This document shows, piece by piece, positions 8,984-16,478 of a stretch of 41,306 nucleotides of DNA. The notes below the pieces were generated by a model. That model was not told where the DNA came from and made no database searches. It worked only from the letters and a program-made list of their open reading frames with translations. This DNA comes from Bacteroidales bacterium UBA1725 (GTDB taxonomy: Bacteria > Bacteroidota > Bacteroidia > Bacteroidales > UBA932), in contig DCIN01000060.1 of NCBI GenBank assembly GCA_002315815.1, forward strand, positions 3,391-44,696, given 5' to 3'. The stretch's first letter is position 1, and the number at the start of each line of letters is the position of its first letter. The translations under genes and the position numbers were made by a program.

Positions 8984-9424
8984 TTATCTGGTGGGACGGG
9001 GACCGCCCTGTCCGGGACCACGCTGTCCGGGGCCACCCTGTCCGGGACCGCCCTGTCCACCGGGGCCGCCCATTCCGCTCATCATACGGTTCATCATCTC
9101 CTCGTACTGCTTGTACTGATCTTCAGTGAGGATTTTCTTGATTTCTGCGTTCTGGGCCTCTCTTCTCTTGGCCATAGCGGAGAAATCGGGCTGTCCGCCC
9201 TGCTGAAAAGATTTCATCATCTCTTCGTTCTCAGCTTTGAAGATAGCGGTGAGCTTTGTGCACTGGTCATCGGAGAGCTTAAACTGTTCCTTCATTCCGT
9301 CCACGCGCATCTTAACCATTTGCTCGGGGTCCATCTGGCCGAAACCACCCTGAGGCTGGGCATTGGCTGCATTTGCGCCGATAAGAAGCGCAAAGCAGGC
9401 TACGATAATTTTGGTGATTTTCAT
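8984..9424 (-). CDS. Small periplasmic Spy/LTxxQ-like protein with Gly-Pro-Gln tail
   Basis: A 146-residue exported protein: signal peptide (1-23, ending ANAANAQ), then a Met-, Gln- and Lys-rich helical domain (30-115) with LSDDQCTKL and LTEDQYKQY. These resemble the LTxxQ repeats of Spy/CpxP-like periplasmic chaperones and the related Bacteroidetes family (DUF4890-like). Residues 118-146 are a low-complexity GGPGQ repeat tail. Its function is not established; periplasmic stress or folding aid is possible by analogy. It has its own exact -7 promoter box and is separated by a hairpin from the downstream esterase gene, so it is probably a single transcription unit. Confidence 0.7.
   Translation of the reverse strand: MKITKIIVACFALLIGANAANAQPQGGFGQMDPEQMVKMRVDGMKEQFKLSDDQCTKLTAIFKAENEEMMKSFQQGGQPDFSAMAKRREAQNAEIKKILTEDQYKQYEEMMNRMMSGMGGPGGQGGPGQGGPGQRGPGQGGPRPTR
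8991..9070. repeat. 15-bp tandem repeat encoding the GGPGQ tail
   Basis: Several imperfect copies of a 15-bp unit close to CTGTCCGGGACCGCC lie head to tail inside the end of the LTxxQ-like gene and encode GGPGQ units on the minus strand. Such an in-frame repeat can change length by slippage without breaking the frame. Confidence 0.7.
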
Positions 9425-9435
9425 AATGAAATGAT

Positions 9436-9465
9436 TTTGTTTTTTACAAATATATGATAATTTCG
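9436..9465 (+). promoter_or_regulatory. Candidate promoter for the GH28 gene
   Basis: TTTG at 9436-9439 is separated by 18 nt from TAATTTCG at 9458-9465, one mismatch from TAnnTTTG. The GH28 ATG follows at 9520. It overlaps the divergent promoter of the LTxxQ-like gene, so the two units may be co-regulated. Confidence 0.35.
9447..9454 (-). promoter_or_regulatory. -7 box of the LTxxQ-like gene
   Basis: The minus strand reads TATATTTG, an exact match to the Bacteroidetes TAnnTTTG box, placed to give a leader of about 18 nt before the ATG at 9424. No clear -33 TTTG is seen at the expected distance. Confidence 0.5.
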
Positions 9466-9519
9466 CAAAAAGTATGCCTTTTTGAGAAAGTGAATCTCAA
9501 AAAAAATAATAATGTAAAA

Positions 9520-10914
9520 ATGTTTAAAATGAAAAAATTAACTGTATTCGCCGTAGCTGCGTTGTCCTGTTGCACCCTGTTCTGTGTATCCTGTTCCAGG
9601 ACGGACAGCAACTGGAAAGAGATGGAAACCGTGCTGAAAAGAATAGTCCCGCCTACATTCGCGGACAAGGATTATGTCATTACCGATTATTATAACGGCA
9701 GTGACAGTCTCTATACCGCAGCCATCCAGGCCGCCGTATCTGAGTGCAGCGGCAACGGTGGCGGACGTGTCATCGTTCCGTCCGGGGAGTGGAAGACGGC
9801 CCCGATACGGCTGTTGTCCGGAGTCAATCTCCATTTGGAAGACGGTGCCAGACTCCTTTTCACTACGGATGTCAATCTCTTTGACATAGTGCACACTCAT
9901 TGGGAGGGTATTGACTGCTACAACGTCCAGCCTCTGATTTATGCCGAGGACTGCGAGAACATAGCCGTTACCGGAAAGGGTTTCATCGATGGACAGGCAA
10001 GCCGGGACAATTGGTTCGGACCCCTGACTTTCGGTCATATAGGAGAAGACGGCAGATGGGTGAACGGCAGGAACCTTCTTTATTCCTGGCTGGAATCCGG
10101 CACTCCGCTTGAGGAAAGGTATCTGACCAGAGAGACTCCTGCCCGTCCGCAGTCAATCAACTTTATGAACTGTAAGAACATACTTCTTGAGGACATCACA
10201 ATCAACCGTTCCCCCTTCTGGGATATACATCCGGTATTCTGCACCAATGTCACTATGCGTCGAGTCACGATGGACAGTCATCTGGGCAACAATGACGGCT
10301 GCGATCCCGAGTGCTGCACCGATATGCTTTTCGAGGACTGTGTTTTCGATACCGGAGATGACTGCATCGCCATCAAGTCCGGACGCGATGCCGACGGCCG
10401 TCTGTGGAACACTCCGTCAAGCAATATTATTGTACGCAACTGTGTGATGCGCGACGGACACGCCGGGGTGGCGATAGGAAGCGAAATCTCCGGAGGATTC
10501 AGAAATCTGTGGGTAGAGGATTGCGAGATGAATTCCCCTCATCTCCAGCGTATTATCCGCATCAAATCCAATCCCCAGAGAGGTGGAACCGTTGAAAATG
10601 TCCACGCCCGCAACATCACGGTAGGGGAGTGCGATCTGGCGATTCTCGGCATAGAGTTGAGGTACGGCCGTGTATCACAAGGAGATTATCCGCTTGATTT
10701 CAGAAATATCACAATAGAGAATGTCACCAGCCAGAAGAGTCGCTACGTCGTGCACGTCGATGGAAATGACGATGCAGTCGGAGTGCACGGCATCACTTTC
10801 CGCAACTGTGATATAAACGGAGTCACCGAGCCGGAACTCAGCCACATAGTAGGTGCCGAAGACGTGGTGTTCTCCAATGTGACGGTCAACGGAGAGCCGT
10901 ACAGCTATCAGTAA
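9520..10914 (+). CDS. GH28 polygalacturonase-family lipoprotein
   Basis: A 464-residue beta-helix glycoside hydrolase of family 28, probably an exo-acting galacturonidase on pectin or rhamnogalacturonan oligosaccharides. The start could be 9520 or 9529; both give a lipoprotein-like signal ending at Cys25 (FCVSC), though the lipobox is not ideal. The GH28 catalytic motifs are all present: Asp259 (NNDGCDP), Asp280/Asp281 (GDDCIAIKSG), His314 (GHAGVAIGSE) and Arg347/Lys349 (RIK). The motif GHAG replaces the more usual GHG. Surface anchoring would put it with the esterase fusion encoded divergently across the LTxxQ-like gene. Whether it cuts homogalacturonan or rhamnogalacturonan cannot be told from motifs. 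Confidence 0.88.
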   Translation: MFKMKKLTVFAVAALSCCTLFCVSCSRTDSNWKEMETVLKRIVPPTFADKDYVITDYYNGSDSLYTAAIQAAVSECSGNGGGRVIVPSGEWKTAPIRLLSGVNLHLEDGARLLFTTDVNLFDIVHTHWEGIDCYNVQPLIYAEDCENIAVTGKGFIDGQASRDNWFGPLTFGHIGEDGRWVNGRNLLYSWLESGTPLEERYLTRETPARPQSINFMNCKNILLEDITINRSPFWDIHPVFCTNVTMRRVTMDSHLGNNDGCDPECCTDMLFEDCVFDTGDDCIAIKSGRDADGRLWNTPSSNIIVRNCVMRDGHAGVAIGSEISGGFRNLWVEDCEMNSPHLQRIIRIKSNPQRGGTVENVHARNITVGECDLAILGIELRYGRVSQGDYPLDFRNITIENVTSQKSRYVVHVDGNDDAVGVHGITFRNCDINGVTEPELSHIVGAEDVVFSNVTVNGEPYSYQ

Positions 10915-10937
10915 CTGCCGTCACCCGTCGCCAGTTG

Positions 10938-11690
10938 TCAGTAGCCTTTCCGGTGGAGGAAGTCCAGTAGTTTACGGCCCATCTTGGGACTTTTCTTGAT
11001 GTAACTGCCGTGGTTCTCTCCATTGAATATCAGGAGTTCAGAATCAGGAAGAGACTTTGCTATCAAAGTAGTGTGCTCCACTGAAATCAAATCATTTTCC
11101 CCCGCGCATACAAGCGCGGGGCATTTTATTGCTGACAGTTCCGCCGGGTCTATCTGAGGTTCGTTGAGCATCATCAGAGCAAGGGGGGTACCCTCGGAAA
11201 CAATCCACTCCTTGAAGGCCTCGAAGTCCGGCCCGCAGTCCGGATAGAGGTTGGCTCCGCTTATCGCCATCAATCCGCAGGTTCCGGGATGTGCCATCTC
11301 CAGCATCAGGGCTATGATGCCTCCGTCGCTCCATCCATAGATTGCCGGTTTGTTCAGGCCGAGTGCCTTGATGAAGCAGAAACTGTCCTCTGCCATATCG
11401 GCGTAATGGTATTCATCAAGAACTACGTTGGCTCCCTGTCCTCTTGAATCGAGGCTGTAAACCCTGTATCCTGCTCTTGCAAGTTGCTTTGCCTGAGTGC
11501 GGAGGCTCTTGTGTGACCCTCCGTTGCCGTGCAGCAGCACCACAGGGTTGCCATCCTCCGGACCTCTTACCGCATAGAGCAGATTCTGCCCGTTCACTTC
11601 GATTCTGAAGGTCTTCTCAGGGTATTTGAGACATCCCAGGCTCAGGACGGTAAAATAGAAAAAGCCTTTTATTCCGGATAATACAGTCAT
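10938..11690 (-). CDS. Alpha/beta hydrolase, probable membrane-tethered esterase
   Basis: A 250-residue alpha/beta hydrolase fold enzyme. An N-terminal hydrophobic stretch (about 5-20) may be a signal anchor. Triad candidates are Ser121 in GWSDGG, Asp200 in GENDLI and His227 in GENHGSY; the oxyanion loop is HGNGG (54-58). I chose the ATG at 11690 over the TTG at 11747 because the longer frame reads through an inverted repeat and because an exact -7 box lies just upstream of the ATG. It is convergent with the GH28 gene (23 bases apart) and could belong to the same pectin region, but alpha/beta hydrolases of this type are too varied to assign a substrate. Confidence 0.75.
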   Translation of the reverse strand: MTVLSGIKGFFYFTVLSLGCLKYPEKTFRIEVNGQNLLYAVRGPEDGNPVVLLHGNGGSHKSLRTQAKQLARAGYRVYSLDSRGQGANVVLDEYHYADMAEDSFCFIKALGLNKPAIYGWSDGGIIALMLEMAHPGTCGLMAISGANLYPDCGPDFEAFKEWIVSEGTPLALMMLNEPQIDPAELSAIKCPALVCAGENDLISVEHTTLIAKSLPDSELLIFNGENHGSYIKKSPKMGRKLLDFLHRKGY

Positions 11691-11695
11691 AATGG

Positions 11696-11703
11696 CAAAG
11701 ATA
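11696..11703 (-). promoter_or_regulatory. -7 box immediately upstream of the alpha/beta hydrolase ATG
   Basis: The minus strand reads TATCTTTG, an exact TAnnTTTG match ending 5 nt before the ATG at 11690. Transcription would begin at or next to the start codon, giving a leaderless or nearly leaderless mRNA. The upstream side overlaps the palindrome at 11701-11761. Confidence 0.4.
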
Positions 11704-11761
11704 ACATATTTTGCAGGGACTGCACCCCAATTTCCGGTGAACTGCAAGCAAAATATGTTAT
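11701..11761. repeat. Perfect 14-bp inverted repeat spanning 61 bp
   Basis: ATAACATATTTTGC at 11701-11714 and its exact reverse complement GCAAAATATGTTAT at 11748-11761 bracket 33 bp. Within these, CACC and GGTG flank CCAATTTCC and could extend the hairpin. It covers the upstream region of the alpha/beta hydrolase promoter. It could be a pair of operator half-sites, or the ends of a small decayed mobile element. Confidence 0.65.
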
Positions 11762-11769
11762 GTCATTCA

Positions 11770-11791
11770 TTGAGGGGGTTCGCCCCCTCAA
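11770..11791. repeat. GC-rich hairpin with TTCG tetraloop, possible extragenic repeat
   Basis: TTGAGGGGG (11770-11778) and CCCCCTCAA (11783-11791) form a perfect 9-bp stem around TTCG. No T-run follows on either strand and it lies upstream of both flanking genes, so it is not an obvious terminator. It is followed by CTCCCCTGCGTCGCATTCGC, which looks like the body of a dispersed extragenic repeat (inference). Confidence 0.5.
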
Positions 11792-11836
11792 ACTCCCCTG
11801 CGTCGCATTCGCTCCGAAAGTAGTAGTTCATTAGAA

Positions 11837-11866
11837 GGCATTATGGGGCATATTGTGGCATTATTC
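11837..11866. repeat. Three direct repeats at exact 10-bp spacing
   Basis: GGCATTATGG, GGCATATTGT and GGCATTATTC follow one another at 11837, 11847 and 11857. The 10-bp period puts each copy on the same face of the helix. They lie 12 bp upstream of a near-consensus -7 string TATCTTG (11879-11885) and 43 bp before the ATG at 11909, where a regulator could bind. Confidence 0.5.
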
Positions 11867-11908
11867 GCAATTTATTCTTATCTTGCGAAGATTTTCAACC
11901 GATAACCG

Positions 11909-12805
11909 ATGAATAAAACCGAACCCCGTAAGAAGCATTTCAGGGACAGACGTGACGGATGGTATCTCAAGGATATAGATTCAATGCACGTGATTATGCC
12001 CTATGTGATGCCCCACCGAGCCGCGAACGAGGCAGTGGTTGGTGAAGTATTCGACATTTCTGCCGTGAATGACTTCATAAACAAAAAGAATGCTCAGAAC
12101 CCCGAATTCAAATATACCTGGTTCCACGTCATTTGTGCCGCTCTCGCCAAAGTACTTGTCCTGAGGCCCAAGATGAATTATTTCATTTCAGGGTACAGGA
12201 TGTATGAGAGAAAAAACATTGAAATTGCATTCACTGTCAAAAGAAAATTCGAGGACAATTCTGAAGAGACCCTCGCAAAGTTCATCTTCGACAGGAACGG
12301 TAGTTCCCCGGTGGAGCAGGTTCATTCCTTCGTTCAAGATGTTGTGACAAGAGTGCGGGTGCACAACAAAACTGTCGGCATCACGAATCAATTCAATTTC
12401 TACCAAGTACTTCCCCGTCCGCTGTTCAGATTCTTCGTATGGTGTCTCAAATGTCTCGAATATTTCGGAATCTACCCCAAGAGTATGGCGAAGGACGATC
12501 CCTGCTATTGCAGCGTGTATATCACAAATCTTGGGAGCATCAAGCTCAACGCCGACTATCATCATCTTTTCGAATGGGGTAACAACTCGTTCTTCGTTGT
12601 AATAGGAGAGAAGAAGCGTCTTCCCTTTTTCAATGAAGACGGCAGTTACGAGATGAAAGACACCATCAAACTAGCTCTCACCATTGATGAAAGAATAGCT
12701 GACGGGTACTATTACGCAAAAAGCATCAAACTTCTTAAATATCTGCTTGTGCACCCGGAACTTCTTGAACTGGATGCGGCCACTGGAGTGGATTATGACA
12801 AATAA
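11909..12805 (+). CDS. 2-oxoacid dehydrogenase E2 acyltransferase-like protein lacking catalytic His
   Basis: A 298-residue cytoplasmic protein resembling the catalytic (CAT-like) domain of dihydrolipoamide acyltransferases. Shared features include a KYTWFHVICAALAKVL helix (68-83), YITNLGSI (204-211) and a C-terminal TIDERIADG (258-266), which matches the E2 motif DHRxxDG. The catalytic His of HxxxDG is Glu261 here. There is no lipoyl domain and no E1 or E3 gene nearby, so a role in a dehydrogenase complex is unlikely. Its stop overlaps the start of an acyl-CoA ligase-like gene by 11 bases, so the two are surely co-translated; a linked acyl activation and binding or transfer role is inferred. 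The true reaction is unknown. Confidence 0.72.
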   Translation: MNKTEPRKKHFRDRRDGWYLKDIDSMHVIMPYVMPHRAANEAVVGEVFDISAVNDFINKKNAQNPEFKYTWFHVICAALAKVLVLRPKMNYFISGYRMYERKNIEIAFTVKRKFEDNSEETLAKFIFDRNGSSPVEQVHSFVQDVVTRVRVHNKTVGITNQFNFYQVLPRPLFRFFVWCLKCLEYFGIYPKSMAKDDPCYCSVYITNLGSIKLNADYHHLFEWGNNSFFVVIGEKKRLPFFNEDGSYEMKDTIKLALTIDERIADGYYYAKSIKLLKYLLVHPELLELDAATGVDYDK

Positions 12806-14495
12806 TACGATGGAAACACAGAATTATCCCTGGATCTCCTCTTACGGAGACGTTCCCTATTATCTTGAATATGGAACCAAGTCGATGGCTTGCACCGTTT
12901 TGGATACTGCGGCAAGAGAAAAGGATTTCACCTCACTTACATTCTTTGGCCGCAAAATTACCTATACTGCACTTTCGGAGAATATTGAAAAGACAGCCAA
13001 GGCCTTTTACGGGCTCGGAGTCCGTGCCGGCCAAAGAGTTATGGTATGTCTGCCCAACGTCCCTCAGGCAATTTACTGCCTTTACGGTCTGAACAGGATT
13101 GGCGCCGTGGCCGTGATGGTGCACCCTTTGAGTGCTGTCGGTGAGATTGCCTATGATCTCAATGAGGCCAGTTGTGACGTTGCAGTGACTTTGGACCAGT
13201 TCTATTCCAAATTTCTCGACGTGATGAAGGAAAGGCCTGTCGGCAAGCTCATCATCGCCCGCATTTCAGACGAACTTCCAGGGATACTGCCTCTGCTCTA
13301 TAGACTTACAAGCGAGCGTAAGCTGCCTGCCGTGAAGGAGACCGCGGATGTGCTCAGATGGAACAGTTTCATCAAGTATTCAGAAGGAGTATCCGATGAT
13401 GAGTACAAGTTCGAAAAGAACCCTATGGAGGAGGCTGTGGTCCTGTTCTCCGGCGGGACCACCGGTGTTTCCAAGGGAATAATGCTTTCCGATTACAGTT
13501 TCAATGCTCTTGCCCTTCAGACAGAAGCAATGAGCCACGAAACCATTAATCACAGCAGGATGCTTGCGGCTATGCCCGTGTTCCACGGGTTCGGTCTCGG
13601 TGTCTGCATACATACGATGATGGTTGCGGGCGGCACATCCATTCTGGTGCCACGCTTCAATGTGAAGAGTTATGCGGAGCTTATCAAGAAAAATCGCCCC
13701 AACTTCATCGCCGGTGTTCCCACTCTGTTTGAGGCAATAGCCAGAAACACCTATTTGGACGGAGTTGACCTTTCCTGTCTCAAAGGTGTATTCTCTGGAG
13801 GCGATTCACTTTCCATCGAGCTCAAGAAGAAATTCGACAGTTTCCTCAAAGAACACAACTGCGGAGTGCGAATACGTGAGGGTTACGGCACAACTGAATG
13901 TGTGACAGCCAGTTGTCTCACTCCTTACAATAAGGAGAAGGAGGGAAGCATAGGTCTTCCTTATCCCGATACCATATTCAGAATCTGTGCTCCCGGTACC
14001 GACGAGGAACTTCCCTACAACAGTGAAGGTGAGATATGCATTGCAGGCCCATCGGTTATGTTGGGCTACATCAATCATCCTGAGGAGAACGCATCCACTC
14101 TTCACCATTGCGATGACGGCAAGGTATGGCTTCACACCGGAGATTTGGGTCTGATGGACGAGGAGGGATTCATCTACTTCAAACAGAGAATAAAGAGAAT
14201 GATTGTCACCAGCGGCTACAACGTGTATCCGTCGCAGATTGAGAATGTTCTTGATGCACACAAGGCCGTGAGAATGAGTTGTGTCATTGGTGTGCCGGAT
14301 CCTTACAAAATGCAGAAAATCAAGGCATTCGTTGTTCTCAATGAAGGTTTCTCCGACAGCCCTGAACTCAAGGAGTCCCTGATGGAGCACTGCAGCAGAA
14401 ACATAGCGAAATATGCTATGCCATACGAGATAGAAGTTCGTGCCGACTTGCCCAAGACACTTGTAGGCAAAGTAGCCTATACCAAATTGTCATAG
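12795..14495 (+). CDS. AMP-dependent acyl-CoA synthetase/ligase
   Basis: A 566-residue adenylate-forming enzyme that should activate a carboxylic acid as acyl-AMP and pass it to CoA or another thiol. Motifs in order: SGGTTGVSKG (phosphate-binding A3, about 220), GYGTTE (A5), HTGDLGLMDEEGF (A7), KRMIVTSGYNVYPSQIE (A8) and a C-terminal catalytic lysine Lys559 in LVGKVAYTKL (A10). All are intact. Two starts are possible, 12795 and 12810; the first overlaps the upstream E2-like gene by 11 bases and is preferred. Overall it looks like the medium/long-chain fatty acyl-CoA ligase group. A hairpin with a T-run follows. The acid substrate cannot be read from the sequence. Confidence 0.82.
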   Translation: MTNNTMETQNYPWISSYGDVPYYLEYGTKSMACTVLDTAAREKDFTSLTFFGRKITYTALSENIEKTAKAFYGLGVRAGQRVMVCLPNVPQAIYCLYGLNRIGAVAVMVHPLSAVGEIAYDLNEASCDVAVTLDQFYSKFLDVMKERPVGKLIIARISDELPGILPLLYRLTSERKLPAVKETADVLRWNSFIKYSEGVSDDEYKFEKNPMEEAVVLFSGGTTGVSKGIMLSDYSFNALALQTEAMSHETINHSRMLAAMPVFHGFGLGVCIHTMMVAGGTSILVPRFNVKSYAELIKKNRPNFIAGVPTLFEAIARNTYLDGVDLSCLKGVFSGGDSLSIELKKKFDSFLKEHNCGVRIREGYGTTECVTASCLTPYNKEKEGSIGLPYPDTIFRICAPGTDEELPYNSEGEICIAGPSVMLGYINHPEENASTLHHCDDGKVWLHTGDLGLMDEEGFIYFKQRIKRMIVTSGYNVYPSQIENVLDAHKAVRMSCVIGVPDPYKMQKIKAFVVLNEGFSDSPELKESLMEHCSRNIAKYAMPYEIEVRADLPKTLVGKVAYTKLS

Positions 14496-14511
14496 AAATC
14501 GAGACTGTCAG

Positions 14512-14563
14512 AAGAGAACGCCATTCGTCAGTGTCTTTTCGCTGCCGTAAGCGTTCTCTTTTT
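14512..14563 (+). terminator. Terminator after the acyl ligase gene, overlapping the tilS 3' end
   Basis: AAGAGAACGC (14512-14521) pairs perfectly with GCGTTCTCTT (14551-14560), followed by TTT. The 29-nt loop is long for an intrinsic terminator. The right arm lies inside the convergent tilS coding sequence, so the last tilS codons also serve as terminator stem. Confidence 0.5.
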
Positions 14564-15430
14564 GATTTGAATGAGGTGAGTCGGAGACTCAAAAATCTTC
14601 CCGCTGATTGTGCGTCCTGATTTTAGCAGCTCAACCAGTTTCCCGAAGGTTTCCTTACTCAAGCCGCAGGGTTCAAGAACCCTGAAAAGGAGGTATTCCC
14701 AATGTTTGTCGGCAAGAAGCCGCTTCAGGTCCACGCCTTCCTCCAGCGATAAGCCGAATCCGAGATAATAGTCTTCGGCGATGTCATCGGTCTGAGCGAA
14801 ATGTTGCATATCTCTGCCCAGTGTTCTGACGAACGAAGGGTTGATTTCCGAAAATACAGGAAAAACCTTGTTGCGCAATATGTTTCTTCGCGCATCGTTT
14901 TCCGAGTTGGTGCTGTCTTCTCTCCAATTGCAGCAGTTTTCCCTCATCCAGCACTCGATTTCTTTTCTTGGAATGTCGAGCATAGGACGTATAATTCTCA
15001 ATTTCTGTCCTCCGGCTTTGACAGTGGAGTCTGCCGACATTCCCCTGAGTCCTCTGCTGCCTGTGCCCCTGAGAAGGTTCAGCATCAATGTTTCGGCATT
15101 GTCATTGGCGTTGTGTGCCACAGCCACGGCGTCATAGGAGTATTCGTTGCAGAGCTTCGCGAACCAGGCGTAGCGCAATTCTCTCGCCGCCATTTCGAGA
15201 CTGATGCCATTGGCGGACGAGTATTTTCTGGTGTCGAATCTGATGCAGTGCAGTTGAATGTTCCGGGCAGAGCACCATTCCTTCACGAAAACCTCGTCTG
15301 CGTCTGACTCCGCCCCACGCAGCGTAAAATTGCAATGTGCCACCGCAAACGAGTTGCCGGGGAATAATTCTCCGGCCTTGTTTGCGAGATACATCGAATC
15401 TATCCCGCCGCTTACAGCGAGAAGAATCAT
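14528..15430 (-). CDS. tilS: tRNA(Ile)-lysidine synthase, short form
   Basis: A 300-residue cytoplasmic PP-loop ATPase that modifies C34 of tRNA-Ile(CAU) to lysidine so that it reads AUA. The ATP-binding loop is AVSGGIDS (5-12), and residues 1-200 match the catalytic half, including the AHNANDNAETLMLNLLRG segment. Bacteroidetes TilS proteins are usually over 400 residues; here the C-terminal tRNA-binding domain is absent or very short. The next gene upstream (DUF3078) ends three bases before this start, so the two are in one unit. The shortening looks natural, since the stop is followed at once by the convergent gene's terminator, but a nearby frameshift in an ancestor cannot be excluded. Confidence 0.88.
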   Translation of the reverse strand: MILLAVSGGIDSMYLANKAGELFPGNSFAVAHCNFTLRGAESDADEVFVKEWCSARNIQLHCIRFDTRKYSSANGISLEMAARELRYAWFAKLCNEYSYDAVAVAHNANDNAETLMLNLLRGTGSRGLRGMSADSTVKAGGQKLRIIRPMLDIPRKEIECWMRENCCNWREDSTNSENDARRNILRNKVFPVFSEINPSFVRTLGRDMQHFAQTDDIAEDYYLGFGLSLEEGVDLKRLLADKHWEYLLFRVLEPCGLSKETFGKLVELLKSGRTISGKIFESPTHLIQIKKRTLTAAKRH

Positions 15431-15433
15431 CTG

Positions 15434-16459
15434 TTATTTCGAATTGGAGATGGTGTAGGTGAAACTGATTGACAGGAACTCCTTGAACTGAGCTTTGTGT
15501 TCCCCGACAGTGGATCCGTCGGTGTGGAACAACACTATGGGGTCATATATGAACCAAGTGTTCAGACTTGCCTTGAGATACTTGGCCAGTTGCCACGATA
15601 TCTTGTTGTCCCAGTTGACTTTAAAAGGGAATTTGCTCGCGTTTTCGGCTTTGCTGTCATAAGTGTAGTCGTAGAACAGCGTCAGCTGGGTCTCGAACTT
15701 GAACACGTCATTCACTGACACAGCCACATCGGTCTTCACTCTGGCTCCCGGCTGGAACAAGGCATTATGATAGCCACTGTCAGGGTTTGACGGGTCCAGA
15801 GGCTTCATACCATACGACTTGCGGAAACGCGAATCCAGACACAGCACCAGACTTGCGGTAATGGGGGAGAACTCCATTTTGAACCATTCGTTGGGAACCC
15901 ATTCCATACCGGCGGCAAGGTTGATGTTGGCCGGAGAAAGACCCGCGGAAACCTGATTGCCCACCCATTTGCCGTCAACTTCGGTGTATGATTTGTAGCC
16001 GGGGGCGAACTGGCTCAGAAAATCAAATGATGCAGAGTAGTTCCATTTGCTTGTCTTGCTCGTTTTGTATGCGAAGTTGCTTTCCAGTTTGATGCGGTCG
16101 TTGTTCTTCTGGATGAGGCCCTTCTTGTCGGACGACCAAAGGAAGCCGTAGTTGAGCTGGGCTCTGTTGTTCCAAGAGGAAAGCCCTTTGGCGTATTTCG
16201 CGGATGCATCCACCCCGGCTCCCAGAGTCACTGTATTGTTGCCTCCGGCCGCCCAATTTGTGAACGACGTCTGGTTGAGACCGAGGCTGAATTCCACGGA
16301 CCTTTTCCAGTAATTGGTTTTCTGTTCCTGTTTTCCGGTTTCGCTTTCGGAGTACATTGCCGCAGCCGCTTCTGCCGCCGCCTTTCTGGCATCGTCCTGA
16401 GCCAGAACGACCGTTGAATAAAGCAAGGTGAGCCCCAATGCCACTAAAACTCTTTTCAT
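15434..16459 (-). CDS. DUF3078 outer-membrane beta-barrel-like protein
   Basis: A 341-residue exported protein with signal peptide (1-20, ending VVLAQ). The body shows alternating aromatic and polar residues typical of membrane beta strands (SVEFSLGLNQTSFTNWAAGG, LNYGFLW, FKFETQLTLFYDYTYDS) and ends FLSISFTYTIS, a plausible last strand. The N-terminal SLGLNQTSFTNWAAGGNN pattern is characteristic of the Bacteroidetes DUF3078 family. Its function is unknown. It lies between proS and tilS on the same strand with short spacing, so it is likely expressed with these translation genes. Confidence 0.78.
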   Translation of the reverse strand: MKRVLVALGLTLLYSTVVLAQDDARKAAAEAAAAMYSESETGKQEQKTNYWKRSVEFSLGLNQTSFTNWAAGGNNTVTLGAGVDASAKYAKGLSSWNNRAQLNYGFLWSSDKKGLIQKNNDRIKLESNFAYKTSKTSKWNYSASFDFLSQFAPGYKSYTEVDGKWVGNQVSAGLSPANINLAAGMEWVPNEWFKMEFSPITASLVLCLDSRFRKSYGMKPLDPSNPDSGYHNALFQPGARVKTDVAVSVNDVFKFETQLTLFYDYTYDSKAENASKFPFKVNWDNKISWQLAKYLKASLNTWFIYDPIVLFHTDGSTVGEHKAQFKEFLSISFTYTISNSK

Positions 16460-16478
16460 CCTTCAAAAGTAAATATCC

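Noticed and set aside
10915..10937. Possible terminator hairpin between the GH28 gene and the alpha/beta hydrolase gene
   Set aside because: Only a 5-bp AACTG/CAGTT stem with a long loop is seen, and no T-run, which is too weak to call.
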